Made by a program: the position numbers and the translations under genes. A DNA stretch of 64,000 bases from Protoeuglena noctilucae (Eukaryota; Chlorophyta; Pedinophyceae; Marsupiomonadales; Marsupiomonadaceae), in contig OY253670.1 of assembly GCA_958009085.1 (NCBI GenBank), positions 868,001-932,000 of the forward strand, read 5' to 3'. Position 1 is the stretch's first letter; each line of letters starts with the position of its first letter. This document shows, one piece after another, positions 49,001 to 59,891 of this stretch. Below the pieces are notes generated by a model, which saw nothing but the letters and a program-made list of their open reading frames with translations, searched no databases and was not told the origin of the DNA.

Positions 49001-52000
49001 GTCCGAGCGTGCTAGCCCCAACTGCGCGGCAGGGTGGCCTTGCCCTGACACCCATTGCGTCCCTTCCCACCAAGTGACCCTCGACCCCTGCTCCCGCAGA
49101 GTACGGCGAGGAGATCATGCGCGCTCTGGCCGTGCTGCTGCCTGCCGTGGGTCCTGAGTCGGCGTTCTTCGGTCCGCTGATCCTCAAATCCATGGGCGAC
49201 GCGGCAGGGAAGACGAGGCAGGCGCAGAGGGTGATGAAGCTGCTGGCGGCGGCGCAGGCGGGGCCGCTGACAGAGGACGTAACCGTGGACGGCCTGGGTG
49301 ACGGTGCGGGCGACCCCGGTGCGGGACCGGGCCCGGGGGCATCGACGGCGCCGGAGGGGCCCATGGAGACGCTGGTGGTGAACGAGATCCACTTGCGCCG
49401 CGCCTGGGTGTCGTCGGATCGATCGACGAAGGAGGACTGGGTCGAGTGGCTGAGGAACTTCTCCGTCGAGCTGCTCAAGGAGTCGCCCAGCCCGGCCCTC
49501 CGCGCGTGCTACCAGCTGGCCCAGGCGCAGCCCCGCATGGCCCGGGAGCTCTTCGCCGCGGGGTTCGTGTCCTGCTGGCTGCAGCTGACGCAGTCGACGC
49601 AGGAGCAGCTCGTGCGGTCGCTGGAGGCAGCCCTGGCGTCGCCCAGCATCCCGCCCGAGATCGTGACGGCGCTGCTCAACCTGGCAGAGTTCATGGAGCA
49701 CGACGAGAAAGCCCTGCCGCTCGACTTCCGCACGCTGGGCGTGTTGGCCGAGAAGTGCCAGGCGTACGCCAAGGCGCTGCACTACAAGGAGTTGGAGTTC
49801 GAGTCCACGCCCGACGCGGCGGTCGAGCCGCTCATCTCCATCAACAACCAGCTGCACCAGCCGGAGGCGGCCATCGGGATGCTCGAGTACGCCCGCCGGG
49901 AGCTGCACATGAACCTGAAGGACTCGTGGTACGAGAAGCTGCAGCGGTGGGACGAGGCACTTGAGGCATATGCACGGCGCATGGCGGGGCTGGCGCCGGG
50001 GACCCCCGCGTACCTGGAGGCGCTGCTGGGGCGGCTGCGGTGCCTGGCGGCGTTAGGGGAGTGGGACGAGCTCGCGCGGCTGTGCCGGGACTCCTGGGCG
50101 ATGGTCGAGCCGTACGTGCGGAGGGACGTGGCGATCCTGGGAGCCTACGCCAGCTGGAACATCGCGAAGTGGGACGACATGGCGGACTATACCGACTCAA
50201 TTAAGGTCCGGAGCGGCCAGGACGCCCCCGCCACGGCCCTCTTCCTGAGCGCGGTGATCAGCGCCAAGCAGGGCAACTACGCGGCGTCGCTCAACCTGGT
50301 GGAGCGCGCCCGGGACACCCTCAGCACCGACCTGGCCGCGCTGGTCGGGGAGAGCTACGACCGGGCCTACACGGACGTCGTGCGCGTGCAGCAGCTGGCC
50401 GAGTTGGAGGAGGCAGTGGACTACCTCATGGCGCAGGTGAGGAGGGGTAGGGATGGGGAGCAGGGGTGGTAGCATGCATGGGTGGAAGTATGCTTGGGCC
50501 CCTGCAAGCCCCTCAGCAACGAGGCCTGGTTCTGACCTTAGCGCTAGGTGGGTGGCGTCACACGCGACGTGCGTTACGCTGTCACGAACACACCCAATGA
50601 TACCGCAACATATCGCTGACATATCGCTAATACTATCTGCTGCTCTGTCATTAGCAGGAGCGCGGCACCCCCGCGGACGCTGACCGTTGCCAGGCGATCC
50701 GCGAGCTGTGGCAGCAGCGGATGCACGGGGTGCAGAAGAACGTGGACGTGTGGCAGGCGGTGCTGTCGGTGCGGTCGCTGGTGCTGCCGCCCGAGGGCGA
50801 CTCGGAGACCTGGGTCAAATTCGCGTCGTTGTGTAGGAAGAGCGGCCGCGTGCGGCAGGCACAGCGCACCCTGTCGCGGCTCATGGAGGCGCCTCTGGGG
50901 GTCCTCGAGCGCCGCCGCGTGCAGTACTCCTGGCTCAAGCACCTTTGGTACACCGGGCAGAGGGACATGGCGTTCAAGGAGCTGGCGGAGCTCAGGCTCG
51001 ACCTGGTGCAGGCGAGGGATAAGGCATGGGGGTGTTGTGCACAGGCGAGGGATAAGGCATGGGGTGCCTGGTCACGCAGCAAGCACGGTGGTGGAGCGGC
51101 AGGAATTGAGCTAGAGGGTCTGTCTTTATTGAGGCAAATGTGCGGGGCATTGGCTGATGCACGGCCGAGAGCGGTGCGTGCAGGCAGCGAGCGCAGACAA
51201 GGGCGGGGCGGTCGACGGTGGGGCGCACGGCCAGCTGACACCCGCGCCGTCGTCGCGGGGCCTCAACGTCCCGACTTTCACCGACGACGCGGACCGCAAG
51301 GCGAGTCTTCAAGGCATTTATGCAGTGCCATGCATCGTTGGTTGGTTCCGAAGTGGGTGTAGTTAGTTCTCTGTGTAACCAACGCCGCCGTACCTGTCGT
51401 GACTGCTCCTTATCCGCCCGGCCCCCGTTGCCGCCACCACCACCACCTCTCTTCTACTCTCTCCGCAGCCGTCGGCCGGCACGCCGTCTCTCCTGTCCCG
51501 CATCGCTCTCCGGCTGGGCCTGTGGCGCTGGAGCCGCGCGCAGGGCCTCCTGGACGACCAGGTCGTGGGCGACGTGATCAAGCTGCTGCACCAGAGCACG
51601 GTGGACTCGCCGCAGTGGGGCAAGGCCTGGCACAACTGGGCGCTCTTCAATGTGGCGGCCCTGAACCACTTCACGCGCGGCCCTGAGGGGCAGCCCAGGG
51701 ACGTTTCCGAGGACGAGATGCACCATTTGAGCAGTACGTACGTCACGGCGGCCATCCGAGGGTTCTTCCAGTCCATCGCCCTGGCGCAGTCGGCTCCGGC
51801 GGACGCGAGGCCGCACGGCCCGGCCCGGGGCGCGGGGGCGCTGCAGGACATCCTGAGGCTGCTGACGCTGTGGTTCAACCACGGCTCGACGCCCGAGGTG
51901 CAGAGGGCGCTGCAGGAGGGGTTCCTGTCCGTGCGCGTCGAGACGTGGCTGGCGGTCATCCCGCAGATCATCGCGCGCATCCACACCAACATCCAGGCGA

Positions 52001-54962
52001 GATGGGTGGAACGATGTTGCAATTGGTGCGAGGGCGAGAAGTGCGGGAAGGCGATGAGCCAGGACGCGGGCTGTTGGTTTGCTTGGCTGAGACAGAGGCA
52101 GACGGTGGGCAACACGCATGGTGGCGTTGCAACAATGGCTTTGTCGTAAAACATCCCATGCCCGTCACCGCCTCCGCAGCCCGTGAAGGAGCTCATCCAC
52201 CAGCTGCTGGTCCGGATCGGCAGCAAGCACCCCCAGGCCGTCATGTACCCGCTGATCGTGGCCAAGAAGTCGTCATCGGTGTCGCGGAGAGGCGCCGCCA
52301 ACCACGTGATGGACTCGCTGCGGCAGCACTCGGGGAAGCTCATCAGCCAGGCGCAGATGGTCAGCAACGAGCTCATCCGCATGGCCATCCTGTGGCACGA
52401 GATGTGGCACGAGGCTTTGGAAGAGGCGTCTCGGCTCTACTTCGGGGAGGTGAGGGAGCGGGTTGGTGGCTGTGCGAGGTGCAAGATAGATCGCGGGTGT
52501 ACTAATGGAAGGGTCAGATGCTCTCACAGTCGGGCTGACCGTGACTTCCAAACTCGCCCTCTGTTTCGCAGAACAACATCGACGCGATGCTCGCCACGCT
52601 GCTGCCCCTCCACGAGATGATGCAGCCGCAGGGGCGCAGTGGCGGCGAGGCGCCTGTGACCGACCACGGGGCACTGCAGCCCACTCTCCGGTGCGTGACG
52701 TGCACAAGGGGTGCTATTCATTGCATCCACGTCGCGCAGTGTGCGTTGCGTCGTATGGATCTGGTCGACGCTCCTCGCCATGCCGCACTCGTCTATTACA
52801 TCGCCCTCCCCAGTCACCTCCGTCACCGCTTACCCCATCGCAACTAACCTTCTCATGCGCAGGGACGTTGTGAGCCACGGCCCGACCACCCCGATGGAGG
52901 TCTCCTTCGTGCAGCAGTACGGCCACGACTTGGGCGAGGCGCACTCGTGGTGCCTCAAGTTCATGCAGAGCCGGAAGGACTCGGACCTCCACCAGGCCTG
53001 GGACCTCTACTACCACGTCTTCAAGCGCATCTCCAAGCAGCTGCCGGGACTGACGTCACTGGAGCTGCAGGCCGTGTCGCCGGCGCTCCTGGCCGCCAAG
53101 GACCTGGAGCTGGCCGTGCCGGGGACGTACATCGCGGGGGAGGCGGTCGTGAACATCGCTTCATTCGGGACGCAGCTGCAGGTCATCACCTCCAAGCAGC
53201 GGCCGCGCAAGCTGACGGTCCGCGGGAGCGACGGTGCCGTGTATATGTTCCTGCTCAAGGGCCACGAGGACCTGCGTCAGGACGAGCGCGTGATGCAGCT
53301 GTTCAAGCTGGTCAACACGCTCCTTGCCACCGAGCGCTTCACGGCCGAGCACGGCCTCTCCATCGCGCGCTACGCCGTCATCCCCCTGTCACCGAACTCG
53401 GGCCTCATCGGGTGGGTGCCCAACTGCGACACCCTCCACGCCCTCATCCGGGAGTACCGGGACGCCAGGCGCATCTCGCTCAACATGGAGCACCGACTCA
53501 TGCTCAGCATGGCGCCTGGTGAGTGCTGCTAAGTTCGTTTAACTGAACCTGACCACCGCGTGTTGGGCCACCAACTGCTTTGGGGTTGCTTCTTCACTTG
53601 CCTGGTCTCAGAAACACACAGTCGCCCTCTCAGCGTTGCTGTGCGTCCGGCCCGCCAGCCTGACAGTCAGCCCCTGCGCCTTGACAGATCGCCCGACCGC
53701 CAGACTTACAACAGCTACCTTTCCACGCTTTTCCGCAGACTACGACCAGCTGACGATCATCCAGAAGGTGGAGGTGTTTGACCACGCGCTCGAGTCGACC
53801 AGCGGGGACGACCTCCGCAAGGTCCTGTGGCTCAAGTCGCGCACGTCCGAGGTGTGGCTGGAGCGCCGCACCAACTACACGCGCTCCCTGGCCGTCATGT
53901 CCATGGTCGGCTACCTCCTGGGCCTCGGCGACCGGCACCCGAGCAACCTCATGCTGGACCGGTACTCGGGGAAGCTCCTCCACATCGACTTCGGCGATTG
54001 CTTCGAGGCGTCGATGCACCGCGAGAAGTTCCCGGAGCGGGTGCCCTTCCGGTGAGGGGTGGGGAGGGCGCGGGGAGGAGCGCTCGCATCGCTGGGTCTA
54101 TCTGTGCTGTCGTCTGTACGGGACTGTCTATAGATTTCTGTGTCTATCTGCTTACCTGCGCAACTTCAATGCGTGAAGTGCTGGGAAGCAAGCTGGGCTG
54201 GCCTGGGTTTCTCAACTCTGGTGAGGCCGCCAACCGCTGCATTGGTGTCGGTCTTGCCTCGCAGACTCACGCGGATGATGACCAAGGCGATGGGCGTGAG
54301 CGGCATTGAGGGGATCTTCCGCATCACCTGCGAAAACATGATGAAGGTCCTGCGCCTCAACAAGGACTCGGGTGCGTGTTTGCATTGCAGCATCGGGCGC
54401 GGGCGTGGCCTTGCGAAGGCGGGTACTGTGGCAATGCGTCGACAACCACCTGACCCTTGCAGTCATGGCCATGTTGGAGGCCTTCGTTCACGACCCGCTC
54501 ATCAACTGGAGGCTCCTGCATGCCATGGAGCACCACGTGGGGGTGAGCCGAGGCCTAGCTGTCTTGTCGCGCATGGATGCAACCAAGTGGTGATGTGCGG
54601 GACCTCAGGTCGACCTCAGGTCTAACAAAGCCTGTCACATGCTCGATAATTCGGTCCCCGTTCCCACACCGCAGGGTCCGGGGGCGGCGCAAGGGCAGGG
54701 CAAGGACGGTCCGCCGGGGCCCAACGCGGACCCGGCGGCGGGCGTGACGGCGATGAACGCCGCGGAGGCGTTGAACGAGCGCGCCGTGGCGGTGATGGAG
54801 CGCATGTCGGACAAGCTGACGGGCCGCGACTTCGCCGTGGAGGGCCACGTTTCCGACAAGCACACGGACTCGGTGGCGTCCCAGGTCCAGAAGCTGATCG
54901 TGCAGGCCACGTGCCACGAGAACCTGTGCCAGGCGTACATCGGGTGGTGTGCTTTCTGGTGA
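43070..54962 (+). CDS. TOR: Target of rapamycin (TOR) protein kinase
   Basis: This complete PI3K-related kinase gene has more than twenty exons over 11.9 kb. HEAT repeats fill about 43.4-49.1 kb, e.g. [20 protein letters not shown] and [20 protein letters not shown], which match TOR closely. The FAT domain runs about 49.38-52.0 kb. The FRB domain ([20 protein letters not shown], then [11 protein letters not shown]) retains the Ser, Trp and Phe positions used by FKBP12-rapamycin, but has an extended loop. The kinase domain keeps [16 protein letters not shown]-like P-loop residues ([17 protein letters not shown]), [13 protein letters not shown], the catalytic loop [12 protein letters not shown] and HIDFGDCFE. 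The FATC end is [13 protein letters not shown]. Start Met 43070 begins a Ser/Ala-rich leader. The intron at 51301-51468 has a GC donor, and two others (43468, 51012) may. TOR controls translation and growth in response to nutrients. Confidence 0.95.
51012..51070 (+). repeat. Tandem duplication within a TOR intron
   Basis: The sequence GGCGAGGGATAAGGCATGGG occurs twice about 36 nt apart just after the exon end, so the possible GCGAGG donor is duplicated with it. Confidence 0.75.
51301..51468 (+). other. GC-AG intron in TOR
   Basis: The donor is CGCAAG|GCGAGT and the acceptor CTCTCCGCAG. The phase-0 join gives [21 protein letters not shown], continuous with the FAT-domain segment [10 protein letters not shown]. 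Confidence 0.7.
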
Positions 54963-55322
54963 ACACGCCCTGCGATTGCGGTGGAGGTCGCCTGATTGTT
55001 GCTCTGTGGCCCCTCCCTGTTCCTCCCCGCGTCTAGCTGAGCACGTTCCTGTATAGCAACCACCGCACACCGATCGCTAGCTACCGCGCCGCGAGTTGCA
55101 AGGCGCCCTTGAATGACCAGTGGGCTGCAGACCGGCGTTTGCGCGCCAGAGGGGTAACTGTGGGAAGGGGGATCGTAATAAATTGAAAGCGGGGACTGGA
55201 CACAATGCCAGTTGAAAATTCACGTTGCGGGCACCTGATCTCGGCCCCAAGCGACGCAACTCGAGCGCACAGTCATTTATGCAACAACTTGAAGCGCGAA
55301 CTTGGAAAGGCTCGTGGGGCTC
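54963..55322. other. Intergenic region between TOR and IMPACT
   Basis: This 360-nt stretch is the TOR 3' UTR and the IMPACT promoter and 5' UTR. It includes an AT-richer stretch near 55170-55280. No other feature is seen. Confidence 0.4.
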
Positions 55323-56417
55323 ATGGCCGAGGAGGATCCCCAGTTGGAGGAGCTTGATGCGATCGAGGCTATATACGGCGATGACTGCGAATGCAGTCGG
55401 GAGTCTGGGGCGCGACTGGCCCGAGTTTGGCTCCCGAGCAGGGCCAGCGACAACCCGCTCGTTTTCGAGGTGCGCGTCGCGTGTTACAGCCTCGCTGTGG
55501 CGCATCAGCTTCTTCCAATCATCATCGTGCTCCTCGCGCAGGCGAACCTCCCCGGGGATTACCCATCCGCGTCCCCGCCCATCGTGAGCATCGAGCGCAG
55601 CGACTTGAGCGACGATGTGGTGGCTCTGATGTCTGCCGAGCTCCTTTCCATGTTCCGGCCCGGCGAGGTGGTCATCTACGCGTGGGCCGAATGGTTGCGG
55701 GAAAGCCTCGCGCCCGAATGCCCGATCGACGGCGCGAGGGAGGCCGAGGGTGAGCATGAAGCCGAGCGTCTCGCTGGTCTGAGCTTGGACGACCCACCGT
55801 CGACCTCCCACGACGACGCATCGGAAGCGAGGGGCGACGATGCGCTCATCGTCCAGGTGACACACGGTTGCGCGACCGAGCAATGTGTGGGGGACCACGG
55901 TCGCACTCAGTATGCCTGCCGTCCGCCCATGCAGGCCCCCTGGGGCGCGGTGCGGGTGACCTGCGAGGCTGACAAGCGGCGCCTGGAGGTGATGGTCGCG
56001 GTGTCCCGACGGACGCGACATGGGGACCCCTTCACTGAGAGGAAGAGCACGTTCCAGGCGCACTGCTGCCAGGTGGGGAGCGTCGAGGAGGTGCGGGCAG
56101 TGGTCGACTACCTCCTGACCAACAACAAGATAAGGAACGCGACGCACAACATCATGGCGTACCGCATCAGCGTGCCTGGCAAAGAGGGCGTGTTTCTCCA
56201 GGACTGCGACGACGACGGGGAGGACGCGGCGGGCGGGCGCCTGCTGCACCTGCTGCAGATCGCCGACGCCCGGGACGTCGTCGTCGTGGTTTCGCGATGG
56301 TTCGGCGGCGTGCTGCTGGGCCCGAGCCGGTTCAGCCTCATCAACAACGCGGCGCGCGCTCTGCTTGAGCGCGAGGGCTACATTTCCGGGGGATCGAGCA
56401 AGACGAAGAAGAAGTGA
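55323..56417 (+). CDS. IMPACT/YIH1 family regulator of GCN2
   Basis: An N-terminal RWD domain (EEDPQLEELDAIEAIYGDDC; PGDYPSASPPIVSIE) binds GCN1 in this family. A C-terminal UPF0029/IMPACT domain follows (FTERKSTFQAHCCQVGSVEE, NATHNIMAYRI, FLQDCDDDGEDAAGGRLLHL, VVVVSRWFGGVLLGPSRF), with a Lys-rich end. IMPACT/YIH1 competes with GCN2 for GCN1 and so dampens eIF2alpha phosphorylation under amino-acid shortage. Two introns are inferred, 55470-55541 (72 nt) and 55857-55934 (78 nt). Both are multiples of three without stops, so unspliced transcripts would still be read through. The stop lies only 11 nt from the stop of the convergent LCMT1 gene, so the 3' UTRs must overlap. Confidence 0.92.
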   Translation: MAEEDPQLEELDAIEAIYGDDCECSRESGARLARVWLPSRASDNPLVFEVRVACYSLAVAHQLLPIIIVLLAQANLPGDYPSASPPIVSIERSDLSDDVVALMSAELLSMFRPGEVVIYAWAEWLRESLAPECPIDGAREAEGEHEAERLAGLSLDDPPSTSHDDASEARGDDALIVQVTHGCATEQCVGDHGRTQYACRPPMQAPWGAVRVTCEADKRRLEVMVAVSRRTRHGDPFTERKSTFQAHCCQVGSVEEVRAVVDYLLTNNKIRNATHNIMAYRISVPGKEGVFLQDCDDDGEDAAGGRLLHLLQIADARDVVVVVSRWFGGVLLGPSRFSLINNAARALLEREGYISGGSSKTKKK

Positions 56418-56428
56418 AATAGCCACGA

Positions 56429-58226
56429 CTAGTGAACGGAATTCCGCAGCGTTGCTGGGCGCTCAGCCGCGGAGTGGAGGGCTGCCCCCGCCTCGCATCC
56501 ACGGTGCAGCCTCGGCACCCGGACCGCCCGGCACCGCCCTCCCTGCGAAGAAGCAAAGCAAACACGAGAACTTGCGACCTCGCGTGGCGTGCCGGGCGCC
56601 GTGCTACGCCCCGTCCTTTTCTTGCCAAGCGCCTCACCCCTGGGCTGCCCTCGCGCTTCACGGAGCTTGTCAAGGCGCACGGCCCGCAGCGCCGAGTCGG
56701 CCTGGCGCCAGGCCACGGTGAGCGCGTAGTGTTGTAAAATCAAATGCCACTCCTCGTACTCGTCCATCAGCTCGATGCCCTCTACCCGCGACACCTGCTC
56801 CGGATCGAGCCGCGTCTCGTACACTGCGAGGGGCGCCACGCAGGTCCTTTCACGCAGTTCCAACGCGTTGATGTAAGCGCGTCTACAATGCGCATGCCAC
56901 GCGACGACGTCTTGGGCGTGACCGGCCCTCATGGTGTGCCCCACGCGCCCCTCGCCTGTGTCGAGATCCAGGGCCTCCGCGGCGCCCCATCCGTTCTGCA
57001 GGAACCGCTCCTCGTGCGACCGGAGCGTTGGCGTCGCGGCCACCCCCAGCAGCGGCGCCCCGCGCTGTGCTAGGTTCTTCACCATCATCTTCCTGAGAGC
57101 ACGAGAGGGGGCGCCCCTGACTCGACACTGCCAGAACAAAACCACACCAGTCGCGGGTTGGCTCCCCGCTGCCTGACCCGCACCCGAACGCGTCGCTTGG
57201 TCGAACCATCTCGTAGACCACCGCCACCGCGTCCTCCAAACGCCCTGCGAGCCACCCCACGAGTGAGGAGCTGCACGCGGGGTCCATGTAAACGAGGACG
57301 CACTCGGCAAGCACGAACGTCGGCGTGCTGGCGTCCAGTCTCGCTGCGTCCAGGGCTGCCTCCACGGCCGGCAGCACCCGCAGGTCCGCCGGCACTACGC
57401 TGCGGGTGCGACGCAAGCATCGCGCATTTCCACTGGCTGACCGGTGGAGTCAGAGATGCCTGAAACGATAATACGTGCTCAGTGATGCCGTTTCAGCGAC
57501 AATGGCCCTTGTGGAGTGCAGGCACGCTCACCAGTACTCGTCAGACGTGAGTCGCCCCGCCCGCACATCCACATCCGCGTTCGGCGGCAGCATCCCATTC
57601 AAGCGCTCATGCTTCTTGATCGCCGCGACCTTCTTGCTCGTCACTTCTGGAAAGTCCACCTCGACCCACCGCACGCGAGCGGCGGCCTCCCCATCCGTGC
57701 TCTGCGCCCGGGGCAACGGGGACCCGTCCACGCCGCACACCCTCGGCGCCGAGCGGTGGGTGCGTCTCCGCTCCGTCACCTTGAGTTGGAACCATGCTGT
57801 GTCGTAGCCAGCTCCCAAGGACAGCACCTGGGCGCGGGGCCCTGCTGCCGCCAAGAACTTCCGCAGCAACGCCTCGATGGCGGTGTGACGGGCAAAGTAT
57901 CCACGATTGATCAAAGGCGGGCGCTTCTGCTGGCACGGAGGGGGCTGCCGTTGGGACCGGTGCGGGGAGAGAGGCGTGCTGGGGGCGTGGCCCTGGTTGT
58001 TGGCCATGCCTCACCTCGGCGCGGCGGACGAACAGCTCAACGAAGGGGTCGGGGAAGTACCCAAGGCGGACACACGAACTGTGGGGGCAGTCGAGAAAAC
58101 GCGTGAAGCTTTGCCAAGGAAGCTTAGCAAGGGTCGCGACACAGGCGGGCGAGTTCCTTACAGCTTCGACGTCTGCGCGTCGTCGTTGGTATCCTGGACG
58201 GCTCGGTCTGCAGCTTCAGGATCCAT
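56429..58226 (-). CDS. LCMT1: Leucine carboxyl methyltransferase 1 (PP2A methyltransferase)
   Basis: Exon 1 (MDPEAADRAVQDTNDDAQTS) joins in phase to LGYFPDPFVELFVRRAE and KRPPLINRGYFARHTAIEAL. The SAM-binding motif is QVLSLGAGYDTAWFQLK, followed by VRWVEVDFPEVTSKK; LAECVLVYMDPACSSSLVGW is the conserved ECVL.Y segment. KMMVKNLAQRGAPL, the ERFLQNGW segment and VSRVEGIELMDEYEEW complete the LCMT fold. The enzyme methylates the C-terminal Leu of the PP2A catalytic subunit and so selects regulatory subunits, a step downstream of TOR signalling in yeast. The tail after HYALTVAWRQ is about 80 residues longer than in animal LCMT1 and Arg-rich; an unrecognised intron or a false C-terminus is possible. 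The gene overlaps in 3' region with IMPACT and diverges from eIF3j. Confidence 0.88.
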
Positions 58227-58872
58227 AATTACCCCCTGTTGCTACCATCGGCCCAGGGGGCTGCCGCGCGCGGTGTGGGGTGGGTCTCGTGCTGCGAGAC
58301 GTGGCAGGCGAGCCCCAGGCGAGGGGAGCCTCAATCCGTCGGCGGCGGGTCGTGCCTTGCGAGCAACAGCATCGTAATCTCCCGCTGCGACCGGCGTTTG
58401 ACGCCCTCCACCCTTGCCCGCTGTTTCCTGCGCCAGACGGGCGGGGTGCCGCCTGTCAGCGGCCGCAGGGCGCCCGTGGTCGCGAAATTGACGTACGCAC
58501 AATCGCTCTGTGTCAGATCCCAACTGCGTCTGAGCCAACGGCGCGCGAGAGGTCCCAGACCCGGGAGAAGCCTGTGGGGGCGGCCAGGTGGGGCGGCGGG
58601 GGGCGCACTGGCCGCGAACGCAGCGGTATTGTCGTTTCCGGACGGAGGAGTGGCGCTGTGCGTCTGGCGCGCGCTGTCCTGGGCTCCCTCGCGGGTCTGA
58701 TACTTGAGCGGGGGAGAACTCCGCCCTGGGACCCGGGTCCAGGGTCCCGGCTCGTACCCATGTTTATTTGGCTGTATTTGAGCCCCAAGCATGGCTGCGG
58801 GGCCACAGAATGCCCCGGGTTGATTGCTGGCCCGAGTTGTCTCGACCCAGGCTGCCCGGCGCCGCTCGCAGG
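58227..58872. promoter_or_regulatory. Divergent region between LCMT1 and eIF3j genes
   Basis: This 646-nt stretch separates the two start codons. Long ORFs on both strands cross it and run into the eIF3j exon, but they show no family features and are explained by base composition. Confidence 0.4.
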
Positions 58873-59846
58873 ATGTCGGACGACGACTGGGAGGGATGGG
58901 AGGACAAGGAGGTCGAGCTTCCGAACGTGAAGGCGCCGGTGGGGATGACGGCGACGGAGGCCCTGACCAAGGCGGGCGGCTACGACGCGAGCAAGTTCGA
59001 GGGGGAGGACGAGGAGGAGGACTCGCCCAAGTACGTGGTCCCGGAGTCGCAGCCGAAGAAGGAGCGCGTGAGCAAGTACGCGCACAAGGAGAACATGGGC
59101 GTGCAGAAGTACGTGGGGGACGTGACGGACAAGCTCGCGCAGCAGCGGTGAGCGGTCGCCACGGCGGCGTGGAATCCAGGTAGTTTGCTACGCAGCTGGT
59201 GCCATCAGCCACCGTGTCGCATCCGGCCTGGGCGCAGGCTACAGCAGGAGGCGGAGCTGGGGACGATCGCCGAGACGTTTGGCGCGGGGCGGGAGGTGAA
59301 TGAGCTGGACAGGTTCATCCCGGTGAAGAAGGAGGACTATAAGAAGTTCGGGAAGATGGTGGCGCAGCAGTACGTCGTGGTGCAGCACGGCAAGGTGGGG
59401 CCGCGCGTGCTGTCAACGAAAGCACGATTCGGCCTGCGGCTCAGGCGTGACCCCGCCCTCCCCGTTCGGCCCGCAGCCGGGAGCGCACTACAAGGTGCTC
59501 ATCAAGAGCCTGATGCGGGAGGTGGCCGAGCCTTGCACGGCGTCGGACCTGAGGGACTTGGAGACGGAGGTGGCGAAGCTGCGCAAGGAGAAGGCGAGCG
59601 GCAATGGGCTGGGGAGTTGCGTCAGCGAGAGCCGCGATCGAACCCCAGGTTGGTGAAATCATCGTTATGGCTTTGTTTGCGACGCAGGAGGAGAAGGAGC
59701 GGAAGGAGAAGGAGAAGATGGAGGCGAGCAAGAAGTCCACCAAGAAGAAGGGTGTGGGGCTGCGGGTGGAGCGGGATGACTTGACAGCGGGGCTCGAGGG
59801 CGACACGTATGCGCACTTGGACGACATTGACGACGACTTCATGTGA
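58873..59846 (+). CDS. EIF3J: Translation initiation factor eIF3 subunit J
   Basis: The start MSDDDWEGWEDKEVELPN is the typical acidic, Trp-containing N-terminus of eIF3j. An acidic stretch (SKFEGEDEEEDSPKY), a Lys-rich segment, a helical core (ELGTIAETFGAGREVNELDR, FIPVKKEDYKKFGKMVAQQY, HYKVLIKSLMREVAEPC) and a Lys-rich linker precede the acidic end GDTYAHLDDIDDDFM. eIF3j (Hcr1 in yeast) binds the 40S decoding centre and helps start selection and ribosome recycling. Four exons or more are joined with GT-AG introns. The stop at 59844-59846 lies 45 nt from the stop of the convergent histidinol-phosphatase gene. Confidence 0.88.
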
Positions 59847-59891
59847 GGGTTGAAGCAAGCAACGCCGATCAAGCGGCACGGGCTGCAGCTG

